DNA of 64,000 nucleotides from Hermatobates lingyangjiaoensis (GCA_026182355.1 JAPFBL010000070.1:221501-285500), one strand, 5' to 3'. Shown: positions 20,695-31,870, numbered from the stretch's first letter. Translations and numbers: made by a program. The notes: generated from the letters alone by a model not told the origin.

Positions 20695-22625
20695 AAGATG
20701 CATTCAATAATTAATATAAATTATGATTTTCGACATCTGTGTTGCACTTGAAGCGCAAATGAATTTCATTTACAAAGAACCCCATTAATTTATTGTTAAC
20801 CACATGCCGTGTATAGGATTGCATAAATCATATCAAATTTCAAATGTATTATTCACATTTTCCAGTTATTCATTTGATATCGTTATCATATTAATCAAAG
20901 GATAATAATATTTGTTTATCTGTATTTTAGAACAATTTTTTGTAAACTATTGACCTTAAGGACAATTTTTGAGCATATCTTAACCTATATGTATGTAATA
21001 TCAACTAAAAAAAAAAAAAAACTATTTTAAAGGCTTTTAATCAAAATTGTTTGGACAGATTTATATGAAATCGTAAACAAATCGAATGATGTCTTATTGA
21101 AAGGAACAAGTGCGCCTTTACAACTAGAAAGATGACGGGAATGGAAAAGCGACAGCCAGAAGTGCTGTTCAATAAAGGTTCTGCTTCTTTTCTCCAATAT
21201 CTAACCATTACTGGATCTTAAAAGCCTACAATTCCTTCATGATTCTTTTCTGATACTTTTATGAATGTAGGATCAGCTGTTGACACAATGTTTACTCACC
21301 GGAATCGAATTATTACTGAAACTACAAAAAAACTGCTGGTCAAACGACTAGTTCCTTTCTGAACAAGGTATATTATTAATTAATATAAACCGTCAAGGTA
21401 TATACGAACATTAACTCAACTATTCAACTGCTTAGAGTATAATTTAATATTTGTTGTAATTTTAATAATATTACTAAAAATTAGTAGTAAGATCAGTAAC
21501 TTATTAGTAGTAAGATCAATATTTACTACTAATATTGATCTTAATTTTTAATTTTCTGTAATTTTAATTTCTATATGTCTTATAGGTGTGTTATCTAATC
21601 GGGTTCGGTTAAATTTTCTAGGTTAACCTATCAAACGGTCGATATATTATTGAATCTGTTGTATATGCCTTATACCTATACTGTAAGTAAAATAATTATA
21701 ATTGTTATTGACAATGAATGTAATTACCAGATTGTTTACTATGACTAATTTCATTTTGTCAATTACAACAACAATGTAAGCATTTTTTTCAGCACAAACA
21801 GATAAGTGAATATTCACAGAGCAGTTTGATAGTTAATCGTTACACTTTTGAGTGTAATATTTATGCTTCCAAAATTTTGAGTTCATGAAACTTATATCAT
21901 TAATTCATATTAACAAATATACAATTTCAATTTCTGATCTAGTTTCATAATTTATTCATATGTGATAATGTGAAATTTAAATTTCTGATTTATTTGCTTA
22001 ATGTATTCATATTAAGACAATATAAGATTTAAATTTCAGATCTAGAATGTTCCATTCAAAAAAGAATGTTCATTATAAAAAAGTATTATTATATTATATG
22101 GTACAAACAATATGAAACAATAAAAGAGGATTATTACTGTTTATGACAAACTAGCTTATAATACATAAATCTATGTGTATCATTTCTATATTAAACATAA
22201 ATAGAAATATTATCACAAAATTACACTTTTTTTTAACAAATCAGAGTTTGTAATGAATTTTGCTTACCAAGAAATAAATGTTTTGACCCAGACTGGTTAT
22301 TGGTGATTATAACCAATCTAGGCCAAAAGCTTAGTAATAATCTGTATAAAAACATGTGACAAAAAATAAAAGGAAACTAAAGTAATTTACAACTGCAGTC
22401 CGAATGTTTGAAATAGTAGCTAAGGTTTCAAACCTCTTTGTAGTAACTGAAACAATAGTGGATTCTACTTTTTAAGCAATAGTAACAGTACTGATAATTT
22501 TTAATGTTTTAAAAGTAATAGAGTTATAAAACTGTAATTTTGAGGAAGTCGATTTCTTTAATATAAAGAAATAAGCAAATACATAATTTATATTTTATTT
22601 TACATATTTATACTATTTTTGACAG
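20695..22625. other. AT-rich sequence, no gene seen
   Basis: No recognised element. At about 21470-21540 TTAGTAGTAAGATCA and TACTACTAATATTGATCTTA form a small inverted repeat, and at about 21600-21665 TAAATTTTCTAGGTTAACC resembles the outer arm of the 55651-56001 fold-back. Confidence 0.45.
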
Positions 22626-22629
22626 GAAT

Positions 22630-22722
22630 AAAAGTTGGGTTTTTGACTCTGACGAAGTCCGCTTGTTACGGTGAAAGATTTTAATCTTGTTTTCCAATTT
22701 CTTATTGTGGTTTGATCATTGA
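22630..22722 (+). repeat. Copy of recurring 3'-end repeat
   Basis: GTTGGGTTTTTGACTCTGAC, GAAGTCCGCTTGTTACGGTG, AAAGATTTTAATC and TATTGTGGTTTGATCATTGA: a single-orientation copy with the CUGACGA - hairpin - GAAA order. Confidence 0.7.
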
Positions 22723-22859
22723 TACTATTTTATATAAAAATAAAAAACAACAAAGAATATTCATAATCATGATCAATATAGTAACATAAGAACATGTTTT
22801 TCAAACCATAAAAAAATATGTTCAGTATGAAAACATAAAACAATGTAAATTTAAAGAAA

Positions 22860-23500
22860 AAATGTTTGAAATCTTCGTACAATATATGTATTTAGATCCA
22901 ACAGCAATATCTTGGTTGTTTATCCGTGCACATAATGTTGATTTGTATATTGAATACATTTACTCTGCATTCGCCAACTCTCAAATATTGTTCACAGAAA
23001 ATTCTATGTTAGTTTCATTTAATGCCAAACAGATTGAAATTGTTCATAGAATAGTTTCCAGGAGAAATTAAACTATATCTGTCATACAACTCGGTTTGTG
23101 TATGAACATAACCAGAGAACATTGCCCTCAGGAATTTCTTGACTCACTAGAGTTGTCTAGGTCGCTCCAACATAGCTAGAACTCAAAAAGGAAGCTCCTG
23201 TCATAGGTATGTATGAGACACATTGATCCACCGCGCTTATGTAATGGAACAAGACTAATAACTGAGGAGCTTTATGATAATGTCATTGTTTATAAAATTA
23301 TTGCATCACGGTGTCAAGGGGTAATAATTCTAAGATTGAAAATTGTTTTATCTGAACAAGACAACATTCCTTTTTTAAGGATTCAATTTCCAATTCAGTT
23401 AGCATTTGCTATAACTATTCATAAGCCTCAAGGAGAGACTTATTCTCTTGAAGGTGACCTATTCTTGGTCAAAACTATGACATCCAGAAACTAAAATAAA
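22860..23500 (+). pseudogene. Helitron helicase relic (Pif1-type, C-terminal half)
   Basis: Broken frames read SAFANSQILFTENSMLVSFN at about 22960 and then IDPPRLCNGTRLITEELYDN, GVIILRLKIVLSEQDNIPFL, RIQFPIQLAFAITIHKPQGE at 23220-23440. These are the late motifs of the Pif1-like helicase domain of Helitron RepHel proteins (FPxxLAFAxTIxKxQGxT). The copy at 61258-62165 on the other strand is the same family, about 600 bp aligned, and continues further. This copy diverges after QGET and ends early, so it is a 3'-truncated relic. Confidence 0.88.
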
Positions 23501-23509
23501 AAGAATGAT

Positions 23510-24120
23510 TTTTTAAAGAAGTGTAATTTTGTTATAAGTCAGTTCACAAACACGCAATTATTTATAAAATTAGTATGTCATTTAATTGTCAACATTGTTT
23601 GAACTTAATAAAAATAAATGATAAAGCAAATAACGGTTATTTCTTTTTTTTCAAAACGATAGAGGAAGATGTGAATAATTTATTAACTCTACCTTGTTTT
23701 GTGGAAGGGAAGCTGCATGTCATTGTGATTGATGGGTTCATGTTTTGTTAGGTAATATTGATTTAATTTTGTTTTGCTAATGAGTTAATTGCTCAAGCAA
23801 ATTATTCCTTATTACGGTCTCATTAGTATAAAAAATGAACTAATATTTTCATATCAACTCTAATATACAATAACTGTTTGTCATTAATTGCTAATCAAAC
23901 ATTTTTTAATTTCTAATGTTTCTTTACACAAAATTAATTTTGTGATATAAAATGGGTTTGTTATATTGATTTGTTAATATTCTCTGTATATAAAGTTCCT
24001 GAGTTTGTATGTTTGATTGTTTGTTTGTTAACTCATTTTCCGTAGAGATAGAAACCTTAAATTATATATTATTCATTACCTGAATAATCTTAAATAGAAG
24101 AAAGTTATCACTATATTCCC
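23510..24120. other. AT-rich sequence, no gene seen
   Basis: No recognised content. Confidence 0.5.
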
Positions 24121-24126
24121 AACATT

Positions 24127-24475
24127 GGAGCCAGGGTAGCAAGTGTCTTGCGTGCTCGCCCATGACAGTAGTGCAAATGTATTATATATAAATCTAACAA
24201 AAAAATTGTTTAAATTTAATATTTGCGTTATATAAACAGTGATAATAAACTACAGGTATGGAACCAGGGTAGCCCACTGGCTTGCGTGCCCGCGGATGAC
24301 TGTAGCACAAATATATTACAAATAAATGTAACAAAAATTTTTTAAATTTAAAATTTGAATAATATAAACAATAGTAATAAAGTAAAGACATGGAGCCAGG
24401 GTAGCCAGTCGCTTGCGTGCTCGTTGATGACAGTAGTAAAAATGTATTATAACTAATTGTACAAATATATAATAA
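24127..24475. repeat. Three-unit 132-bp tandem array with SINE-like head
   Basis: Units begin at 24127, 24260 and 24392 (periods 133 and 132). Each starts GGAGCCAGGGTAGC, then a GCTTGCGTGCTCGC-like string and ATGACAGTAGTGCAAATGT. The opening resembles the tRNA-like A-box head of the window's SINEs (GGCCAGGTTAGCTCAGTGG), but no B box follows. The remaining part of each unit is AT-rich. Units are about 85% alike by eye. Confidence 0.85.
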
Positions 24476-24479
24476 ATTA

Positions 24480-26835
24480 TTACATTACAGATTAAAAAAG
24501 AATAATTTTTAGAAACAAATTTGAACTCAGCATCAGATAAAATACGAATGTTCTAAGGTAATATTATAAAGACACATTCTTTTCATTAATGCTGTTTTAT
24601 GTTGGGTAAATAAATTAAATATTTTAATTTACAAGTTTTGTTTGTTTTAACTATATTTGATTGTGTTTATCATCAACTATAACTTGAATTGATGTTTTAT
24701 TTATTTATGTGATAAAATAAATGATTTTTATTTTGCTAAATATACTTACTATGTATATATCTAGAATCATCTTAAGAACACTATATCAAAAGCTTGGGCC
24801 ATATAAGAATCTGTTTCCGTGCCTTAATAACAAGAAACAATAATTAAAATTATCCGTGTCAATTATGTTCAGTGAATTAATTTCAATAACAATTGTTATA
24901 ATTTGTTAGTGTCACAAAGGGTAGTCTACTAATACTATATTATATAATATAAACAACATTAATAATAATAATGTTCTTTATATTAAGGGTTTCTGAATTT
25001 TCATTTCTGATGTTATGTATTTGTGTAAAGACGATGGGTTTATCATTTTTTATTATTCATGTTGTTAATAACACGGTGAATTGTGTAAGTTAAAATAATA
25101 AATATCACATTACTACAAACATTCGTTATACCTCGTGAATTGTTGTTGTCATGAAGTTTAACTGATGTTTATAATAATGTGATGTTTACTAAACTGTTCT
25201 ACTAACAATATGCATGTATTATAATTAAGAAAGATTTAATTACATGCTGTTGATGTTATTTAAATTGACGTTTTAATTGAGTTAAATCGATGGTCGACAT
25301 CCATCAACAGCAGTGTACCAATTTAATTTAACAGCTGTTAAATTAAAAATTAATTAAAACACTCTTCGAGTCACACTGCATGAGAAATTTTAAAAATATT
25401 TTTACATAAACATAGTTTTCAAGCTGGAAAAAACCTTTTTTTCGGGCATATATTGAACAATGGAAAAGTCACTTTAATAAAAAAAAACGACTGTTTTTTA
25501 TCAAAGAGACCACTCAGCTCTTTCTGTTGTTATATAAACTTGAAATCTGTATTTATTATTATCTTAATATGATTTTTATAATCAACTTGAATTTTAAATT
25601 ATTGCTAGAAAGAAAATTAAATTGAAAAGGATGCCATTTGCCAAGTTCATTTTCATTTTACCAAAATTTTCAGATACGAAATAAAAATTTTTGTGCAAAA
25701 TGCAAGATTTAGAATGTCACTACAAAAAAAAATACATAACTGTTTTCATCATTTGAGAGAGAATTTACTATTAAATATAAAATAAAATATTTCATAGATA
25801 ATAAAACATAAAATAAAAATAAATGATAATTAATATTTTTTATTAATTTATGTTTAAAGTTGTATAAATTGTTTTTTTTTAAACAAAACTTGAAAGTTTT
25901 CTCAATATGTATGACTATTAAACTAATTAGTTCAGCTTGTACATTTAATTTAACCATGAAATGTACATTGTTAATATGAAGAAATCTTACTAGTCCCTTT
26001 ATTATTAATTTAGAATTACTTATTCTCCTTTGATTAAATTCAATGGGTTGTAATTGTATTATAATATGGGTTACTTTTCTTACTTGTTAGTCAGTTCTTT
26101 CTTATTTACGGACTTAGAAGTACGATTACATTTTCGTCATAAACAGAGACACAACATTCAAACAGATCAATGTATTTATAATCTGTTTACCTCTAGTAAA
26201 ATTGAGTATAGACTTTTTCTCGTCGTTTTAATTAAATGGTGGTGTGTTTTAAAGAAGTGGGGTTACTGGATGAGTAAATAGTTTTAGGTTTCGAGTTAGA
26301 ATGCGTGATTGTTTGACGATGAGTTGGCAGGACAGCTCAAACTCTCCTCTACTAATCTCCATCCTCGAAATCTCATTTACTCTGCCTCCTCTTTTACCCT
26401 GAATTTTAAACTATCCCTCAACAAAGCCCCTTTCTTACTTGAATTTAATTTTTACTGAACTCGACGTCACTTGATGGTAATGGTAATTCATGCGATCTAT
26501 GTACACTTCTCCTCTTGCTCTTGACTTAAGCTATTTTGCAAGTTAAACAACATCAGCAAAAACGTTGCTCCTAAATTTAATTATAATTCTCATAACGATA
26601 TGAGTTTTTTTATCATGATGGTTTTGACAATGTTTCAGAACTTTTTAAATATTAATTGCTGATAGGTCTTACATTCTACTCCATCCGGCGAGAGTTTGCA
26701 TTTTTGTTCAGCCATTGGGTGAAAAACATTTTATGAAAAAAGGAGGCTAACAGTTATTTTTTAAAAATTGATCACAATCATTTTGTTTTGTGTTTAAAAG
26801 GAAATATTATAAATATTTAGGATCAACCGGAATCA
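24480..26835. other. AT-rich sequence, no gene seen
   Basis: More than 2 kb of AT-rich DNA with no recognised element. A dyad at about 25328-25350 (TTAATTTAACAGCTGTTAAATTAA) is the clearest local structure; it is given here as two halves joined only for location. Confidence 0.5.
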
Positions 26836-26837
26836 AA

Positions 26838-27424
26838 CATAAAAATCTGGAGTGGCCTACACTGAACTTTGCTATAAGAAAACTTAATATCAAACTTCTT
26901 GGGTATATCATATATAATGTCTCATTTGAGCATAATGTAAACATCTAAATGGGAGATGTTTATTAGTCTTTCATTCCTGAGTTAGTACAGATAGTGACTG
27001 AAGGACATATCGATATATAAGCTTATTTTTAGCAGTTTAGGAGAAAAAAATGTTTTCTAAAAAACGATTTTTGGCAAAAAAAGTGACTTCCCCGTCATGC
27101 ATAATCTTTCCCAAACAATAGGGATCATCTACACTATCTACATCTACACAAGGCCCATTTCTGTGTAAAATATCACCTTGATCCATCAAAGTTTCTGGAC
27201 CGTAGCGCGGTAACAAGCAATGCTAACACACTCACCCAACCACCCACCGATACACAGACACAGATATCATCAAAAAAACTTCATAAAACGACTTTTGGAA
27301 CCTCAAAACATATAATTCCGTTAAAATCTCGAGATCGAATTTTTCACGATCACTATACTTTACTTATAGTACAAGTATAAATAGTATATATAGTACAAGT
27401 ATAAAGTACTTACGGTAAAGTAAA
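26838..27424 (+). repeat. Unclassified interspersed repeat, short copy
   Basis: The left part matches 5227-5410 and 59366-59530 (GAGTGGCCTACACT, TCTAAATGGGAGATGTTTAT, GACTGAAGGACATATCGATA). The right part matches 6325-6427 (CTTCATAAAACGACTTTTGG, CTCGAGATCGAATTTTTCAC, CTTTACTTATAGTA). In between is CGTAGCGCGGTAACAAGCAA and a CACCCAACCACCCACC stretch. Non-coding. Confidence 0.6.
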
Positions 27425-27429
27425 AAGTC

Positions 27430-27754
27430 AACTTTATATTTCATCTGTATGTACTCTGTTCTACAGTTGATATTGAGACGCATCTCTAGTTGATATTTGA
27501 GTAAATAATCTCTATTTACTACAATTAACTAATGCTATAAGTGGTTCTTATCAGTAACTTGAAGTCCATCTTCTCACAAAGAACAGACAAACCTGAACAT
27601 GAACACCATGTTTGTGAAATGTTTTCTTTTAATGAAATTTCTTTTATGTGGTAACTTTGTAGTTGATGTCCAAGTATGGCTATATACCACAGAGTATATG
27701 TGGTATATAGTCATATTTGGACACATATGCTATATACCAAAAATGACTATATAG
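27430..27754. other. Spacer with small palindromes
   Basis: TATATACCACAGAG / TATGTGGTATATAG at about 27672-27708 forms a short dyad. Otherwise there is nothing recognised. Confidence 0.4.
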
Positions 27755-27776
27755 TATATATATATATATATATATA
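27755..27776. repeat. (TA)n microsatellite
   Basis: TA run before a PLE-type end. Confidence 0.9.
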
Positions 27777-27818
27777 CTTTGAATTGAAATTGAAATCAGA
27801 CGGTCCAAACGGACAAAT

Positions 27819-27915
27819 AATTAAAGTTACAGCTAGAGAACACAAGGAAAAGGACGAACACTCACGATGAAACGTGTGAGTGTTCGTCCTTTTTCTTGTG
27901 TTCTCTAGCTGTAAC

Positions 27916-27922
<7 letters not shown>
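27819..27922. repeat. Near-perfect hairpin, 47-bp arms
   Basis: The arms 27819-27865 and 27876-27922 pair with one mismatch, with a 10-bp centre GATGAAACGT. GAAACGTGTGAGTG looks like the tail of the CUGANGA-GAAAC module with its front part lost. The right arm abuts (TA)n; upstream GGTCCAAACGGAC resembles the PLE terminal hairpin. Confidence 0.9.

Positions 27923-27975
<53 letters not shown>
27923..27975. repeat. (TA)n microsatellite, about 50 bp
   Basis: Uninterrupted TA tract between two PLE-type ends. Confidence 0.95.
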
Positions 27976-27978
<3 letters not shown>

Positions 27979-27984
27979 TTTTTC

Positions 27985-28330
27985 GATAAAAAAAACGATC
28001 CCAAATGGACAAATACAGTTCAATATACATAAAGAAACAGAGAGAAATTAAAAGCTCTCCAACAAAGTCTTCCACCGTCTCTGTACCAGTGCGCTTGGTT
28101 TCCCTCTCTTATCTCTCCTGAAGACGATTCAACCGAAAATTAGGGACTGTAAGTGTGTGCTTTTAAATTCTCTATATTTCTTTATGTACATTGAACTATA
28201 TATAGCAGTTTGTATGAGTAGCAGTTTGCTTCTCAAAGCAAGTCCTTCGCACTTCTTCCCGATAACGACGGTTGTTGAAATATTGAAGTGAGTTCTGTAG
28301 TGACTTTTTGTGTTGTTTCCTATTTGTTAA
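27985..28330. repeat. Two joined PLE-type 3' ends
   Basis: A minus-oriented outer arm (27985-28055, AAACGATCCCAAATGGACAA) faces a plus-oriented end (28065-28205, CTCTCCTGAAGACGATTCAA, CCGAAAATTAGGGACTGTAA), the same type as 42709-43547. A second plus-oriented end follows (28210-28325, CCGATAACGACGGTTGTTGA, AATATTGAAGTGAGTTC). Confidence 0.65.
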
Positions 28331-28331
28331 A

Positions 28332-28336
<5 letters not shown>

Positions 28337-28378
<42 letters not shown>
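28337..28378. repeat. (TA)n microsatellite
   Basis: TA tract at the left edge of the large palindrome. Confidence 0.95.
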
Positions 28379-28384
<6 letters not shown>

Positions 28385-28781
28385 AAAATAAAAAACGAAG
28401 GAAACACACAGAAAGACACAGACATAACTCACATCGATATTTCGACAATCGTCGTCATCAGGAGGTGCGAAGAGCGAAGAGCGAAGAGTCCCGCAGGAAG
28501 ACAGGGCGGTACTGAACTCGGAAACCGCAGCCAGTACCCCACCACTTACCACCAAGCGGGGGAAGGGAGGGAAGGAAATGAAGAGCCAAATTAAGACGTA
28601 AAAGGAACGAGTAAAAATTATAACTATAAAAAATTATAAAAAAGTAGATAAATCAAATTAAAATTAATAAAAATAATAAATAAAAAGTAAAATAAAAAAT
28701 AAAAAATAATAAATAAATAAATAAAAAAATAATAAATAAATAAATAAAAAATAATAAATAAATAAATAAATCATAAATAAA

Positions 28782-29792
28782 TTATCGGTTGAGGTTGAGT
28801 CCGGGGGAAGAGCGAGCATCAAGTAAGCATATGTATGCCTCCTCTGAAGCTCTTAGGGTAACTTTATTGTTGGATTCGGGGATCTGTTTCAGGATCTGAA
28901 CCCTGAAACAGTCATTGAAACTGAGTCCATGCGAGTTCGCATGGATGGCTACAGGATAGTTACTGCGTTGACCGACTGAAGCCCTATGACCATTCATACG
29001 AAGGCTCAACTTATTAGAAGTTAAGCCAACGTAAAAGGAGTCACACTGAGTGCAATCCAGTCGGTAAACACAGTTGCTCGAGGTACAGGAGGAATTGACC
29101 TGAACCGGGTAGGAACTATGGTGGAGAGGGGAATCGAAGGAAGGATTAGGATTTACAATCAGGCAAGTTTGACAGCCACGGCGTCCACATTGTTTCATTC
29201 CAGGAACAGGATTGGAAGGCTGAGGGGAAATATGAGAGAAAATGCTTTTTAGATTGGCAGGTTTACGGTAGGAAATAGAAGGGGGGTGATTAAAGATGGA
29301 AGAAGTAGAAGTAGAAGTAGACAGAATCGGAAAAGACTCCTTAATAACAGCACGAAGCTTATAAGCGCCAGGGAAGTAGGTTGTCAGGAAGAAGGAAGTG
29401 TTACTTCTATCCCTCTTGGGTCTGGGTTGGTGGGAGATGTCAGCCGGTAAAACACGACTATCAATGAAGGAGCGAGGATAGCCTCGTTCAGAAAATTTGT
29501 CCTTTAAGAGGTTAAGGTGATGTCTGCGGTCTTGGAGATTATTGCAGATATTGTGAATACGGAGGGACAAGGATCGAGGTATAGACTTTTTAACATGGGA
29601 TGGATGGCAACTATTGTAATGGAGGTACTGTTGGGAGTTGGTGGGTTTTATATGTACGGAAGTCAAGAAGTGTCCATTGTCTAAAGTAACGTCAACGTCA
29701 AGAAAGGTGATAAGTCTGTCGGAGATGTCGTAAGTGAAAGTGATGGAGGAGCAGAAATTTTGAAAGGAGTGTAGGAAAAGTTTAGAAAAAGT
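28782..29792 (-). CDS. Penelope-like element protein, 5'-truncated, left arm
   Basis: This is the mirror copy of the right-arm frame, 336 residues with an identical sequence: the end of the RT domain (FLDVDVTLDNG, residues 30-40; CHPSHVKKSIP, 62-72), a linker with CGRRGCQTC (202-210), and the GIY-YIG nuclease (CVYRL 241-245, YVG 254-256, NGHR 267-270, EE 317-318) ending LNLNR. The frame is open from the palindrome centre to the stop at 28782-28784, with no initiating ATG; the RT catalytic motifs with the YADD-type acids are not present. It therefore could not retrotranspose by itself. The absence of any stop or change relative to the other arm implies recent duplication or gene conversion. 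Confidence 0.93.
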   Translation of the reverse strand, partial: TFSKLFLHSFQNFCSSITFTYDISDRLITFLDVDVTLDNGHFLTSVHIKPTNSQQYLHYNSCHPSHVKKSIPRSLSLRIHNICNNLQDRRHHLNLLKDKFSERGYPRSFIDSRVLPADISHQPRPKRDRSNTSFFLTTYFPGAYKLRAVIKESFPILSTSTSTSSIFNHPPSISYRKPANLKSIFSHISPQPSNPVPGMKQCGRRGCQTCLIVNPNPSFDSPLHHSSYPVQVNSSCTSSNCVYRLDCTQCDSFYVGLTSNKLSLRMNGHRASVGQRSNYPVAIHANSHGLSFNDCFRVQILKQIPESNNKVTLRASEEAYICLLDARSSPGLNLNR

Positions 29793-29806
29793 AGTACACT
29801 TTTCCT

Positions 29807-30817
29807 ACTTTTTCTAAACTTTTCCTACACTCCTTTCAAAATTTCTGCTCCTCCATCACTTTCACTTACGACATCTCCGACAGACTTATCACCTTTCTTG
29901 ACGTTGACGTTACTTTAGACAATGGACACTTCTTGACTTCCGTACATATAAAACCCACCAACTCCCAACAGTACCTCCATTACAATAGTTGCCATCCATC
30001 CCATGTTAAAAAGTCTATACCTCGATCCTTGTCCCTCCGTATTCACAATATCTGCAATAATCTCCAAGACCGCAGACATCACCTTAACCTCTTAAAGGAC
30101 AAATTTTCTGAACGAGGCTATCCTCGCTCCTTCATTGATAGTCGTGTTTTACCGGCTGACATCTCCCACCAACCCAGACCCAAGAGGGATAGAAGTAACA
30201 CTTCCTTCTTCCTGACAACCTACTTCCCTGGCGCTTATAAGCTTCGTGCTGTTATTAAGGAGTCTTTTCCGATTCTGTCTACTTCTACTTCTACTTCTTC
30301 CATCTTTAATCACCCCCCTTCTATTTCCTACCGTAAACCTGCCAATCTAAAAAGCATTTTCTCTCATATTTCCCCTCAGCCTTCCAATCCTGTTCCTGGA
30401 ATGAAACAATGTGGACGCCGTGGCTGTCAAACTTGCCTGATTGTAAATCCTAATCCTTCCTTCGATTCCCCTCTCCACCATAGTTCCTACCCGGTTCAGG
30501 TCAATTCCTCCTGTACCTCGAGCAACTGTGTTTACCGACTGGATTGCACTCAGTGTGACTCCTTTTACGTTGGCTTAACTTCTAATAAGTTGAGCCTTCG
30601 TATGAATGGTCATAGGGCTTCAGTCGGTCAACGCAGTAACTATCCTGTAGCCATCCATGCGAACTCGCATGGACTCAGTTTCAATGACTGTTTCAGGGTT
30701 CAGATCCTGAAACAGATCCCCGAATCCAACAATAAAGTTACCCTAAGAGCTTCAGAGGAGGCATACATATGCTTACTTGATGCTCGCTCTTCCCCCGGAC
30801 TCAACCTCAACCGATAA
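29807..30817 (+). CDS. Penelope-like element protein, 5'-truncated, right arm
   Basis: The open frame runs from the palindrome centre to TAA at 30815-30817 (336 residues). It begins inside the RT domain: FLDVDVTLDNG (30-40), IKPTNSQQYLHY (48-59) and CHPSHVKKSIP (62-72) are typical of the segment after the RT catalytic motifs in Penelope-like elements. ERGYPRSFID (about 102-111) closes the RT. FFLTTYFPGAYKL (134-146) and CGRRGCQTC (202-210) belong to the linker. The GIY-YIG nuclease follows: CVYRL (241-245) as GIY equivalent, YVG (254-256), MNGHR (266-270), the HANSHGLSFND stretch and catalytic glutamate in SEEAYI (316-321). No ATG initiates it; a TTG lies at residue 43. The RT fingers/palm are missing, so it is a truncated copy, not an active element. 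Confidence 0.95.
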   Translation, partial: TFSKLFLHSFQNFCSSITFTYDISDRLITFLDVDVTLDNGHFLTSVHIKPTNSQQYLHYNSCHPSHVKKSIPRSLSLRIHNICNNLQDRRHHLNLLKDKFSERGYPRSFIDSRVLPADISHQPRPKRDRSNTSFFLTTYFPGAYKLRAVIKESFPILSTSTSTSSIFNHPPSISYRKPANLKSIFSHISPQPSNPVPGMKQCGRRGCQTCLIVNPNPSFDSPLHHSSYPVQVNSSCTSSNCVYRLDCTQCDSFYVGLTSNKLSLRMNGHRASVGQRSNYPVAIHANSHGLSFNDCFRVQILKQIPESNNKVTLRASEEAYICLLDARSSPGLNLNR

Positions 30818-31252
30818 TTTATTTATGATTTATTTATTTATTTATTATTTTTTATTTATTTATTTATTATTTTTTTATTTATTTATTTATTATTTTTTAT
30901 TTTTTATTTTACTTTTTATTTATTATTTTTATTAATTTTAATTTGATTTATCTACTTTTTTATAATTTTTTATAGTTATAATTTTTACTCGTTCCTTTTA
31001 CGTCTTAATTTGGCTCTTCATTTCCTTCCCTCCCTTCCCCCGCTTGGTGGTAAGTGGTGGGGTACTGGCTGCGGTTTCCGAGTTCAGTACCGCCCTGTCT
31101 TCCTGCGGGACTCTTCGCTCTTCGCTCTTCGCACCTCCTGATGACGACGATTGTCGAAATATCGATGTGAGTTATGTCTGTGTCTTTCTGTGTGTTTCCT
31201 TCGTTTTTTATTTTATTGTAAAAAAGTCCGCTGGACCGTTTCTTTTAATTGG

Positions 31253-31254
<2 letters not shown>
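30818..31254 (+). mobile_element. PLE 3' region with hairpin module and (ATTT)n
   Basis: After the stop comes an (ATTT)n-rich spacer (30824-30960), then CTTCCCTCCCTTCCCCC, a CTTCGCTCTTCGC duplication, CCTGATGACGACGATTGTCG, AAATATCGATGTGAGTT, and a terminal hairpin-like GTCCGCTGGAC before TTTAATTGG and (TA)n. The order CUGAUGA - stem - GAAA resembles the hammerhead core; stem three is not evident in this copy. Confidence 0.75.

Positions 31255-31277
<23 letters not shown>
31252..31277. repeat. (TA)n microsatellite at PLE 3' end
   Basis: TA run immediately following TTTAATTGG. Confidence 0.95.
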
Positions 31278-31285
<8 letters not shown>

Positions 31286-31353
31286 AAGTATATTCGAGTG
31301 CCCATAGGTAAAGCAAACTTTTGTTTATATATAACTCCAATGAATATAAAATA

Positions 31354-31653
31354 TCAGGCTTCACAAATAAGATTTAGAGTGGATAAGAATTTCTCCTTTG
31401 TGATGGCAATATGGGGTCCAATTTTATCCCATTGCTTATTTCTTAAATCCAGAGTTAAATCAAATGGCACGTTTGTAAAAAGAGATTGAACATCTAGAGA
31501 AATCATTATTAACTTTTTATTTAGTACTTCATTCGTTAAGGCTTCCTTAAATTTTAATGAATTTTTAAATGTTTTTTTTACTAGTATTTTACTACTAGTA
31601 TTTTTACTAGTTTTTTTTAAATAAATAAGCAATGGGATAAAATTGAACCCCAT
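31354..31653 (-). pseudogene. Penelope-like element RT fragment
   Basis: An open frame of 99 residues contains KLIMISLDVQSLFTNVP at about residues 46-62. This is RT motif A of Penelope-like elements (SxDVxSLFTNVP, with the first catalytic aspartate), followed by LTLDLRNKQWDKIGPHIAI. The later motifs with the second and third aspartates are absent. It is the only RT palm piece in the window. Its downstream end continues into an inverted junction: the same KQWDKI-PHIAI segment appears on the plus strand at 31625-31664. Confidence 0.85.
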
Positions 31654-31870
31654 ATTGCCATTTAACAGTAGTTTGAAATTGCTGTTGTTGATGAAATCGA
31701 CAGACTATGTTTTTTTTTTGTAAAATAATTTGTAATGTAATGCTTGGTTTTTCTGTTTCAAAATTTATACTTCTGCCTATGAAAAAGGTTTTAAATAAAG
31801 ACTGAAACGTTTACAATGACATTTTAATTTTAACCTGAAGAACTGACCGAGTCCCGATAAACTTTAGTTT

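Larger units (their letters stand above)
28379..31220. repeat. 2.84-kb near-perfect palindrome of two PLE copies
   Basis: Position p pairs with 59599 minus p. The arms are 28379-29794 and 29805-31220, 1416 bp each, with a 10-bp unpaired centre TACACTTTTC. The two encoded proteins are identical over the full 336 residues, and the A-rich spacer (28640-28780 against 30820-30960), the CTTCGCTCTTCGCTCTTCGC stretch and the 3' end all match. Each arm is a 5'-truncated PLE with its 3' end outward. The left arm stops at (TA)n; the right continues for about 30 bp (GTCCGCTGGACCGTTTCTTT) before (TA)n at 31252. It is either a real inverted insertion or an assembly fold-back artefact. Confidence 0.95.

Noticed and set aside
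24127..24475. CRISPR-like array
   Set aside because: Only three units of 132 bp with no short repeat/spacer alternation; the genome is eukaryotic.
28640..28780. Independent (AAAT)n microsatellite
   Set aside because: It is mirrored exactly at 30820-30960, so it is part of the PLE 3' region.
29933..30817. Start of the PLE protein at 29933
   Set aside because: The codon there is TTG and the frame is open upstream to the palindrome centre with recognisable RT-tail residues, so it is not a true start.
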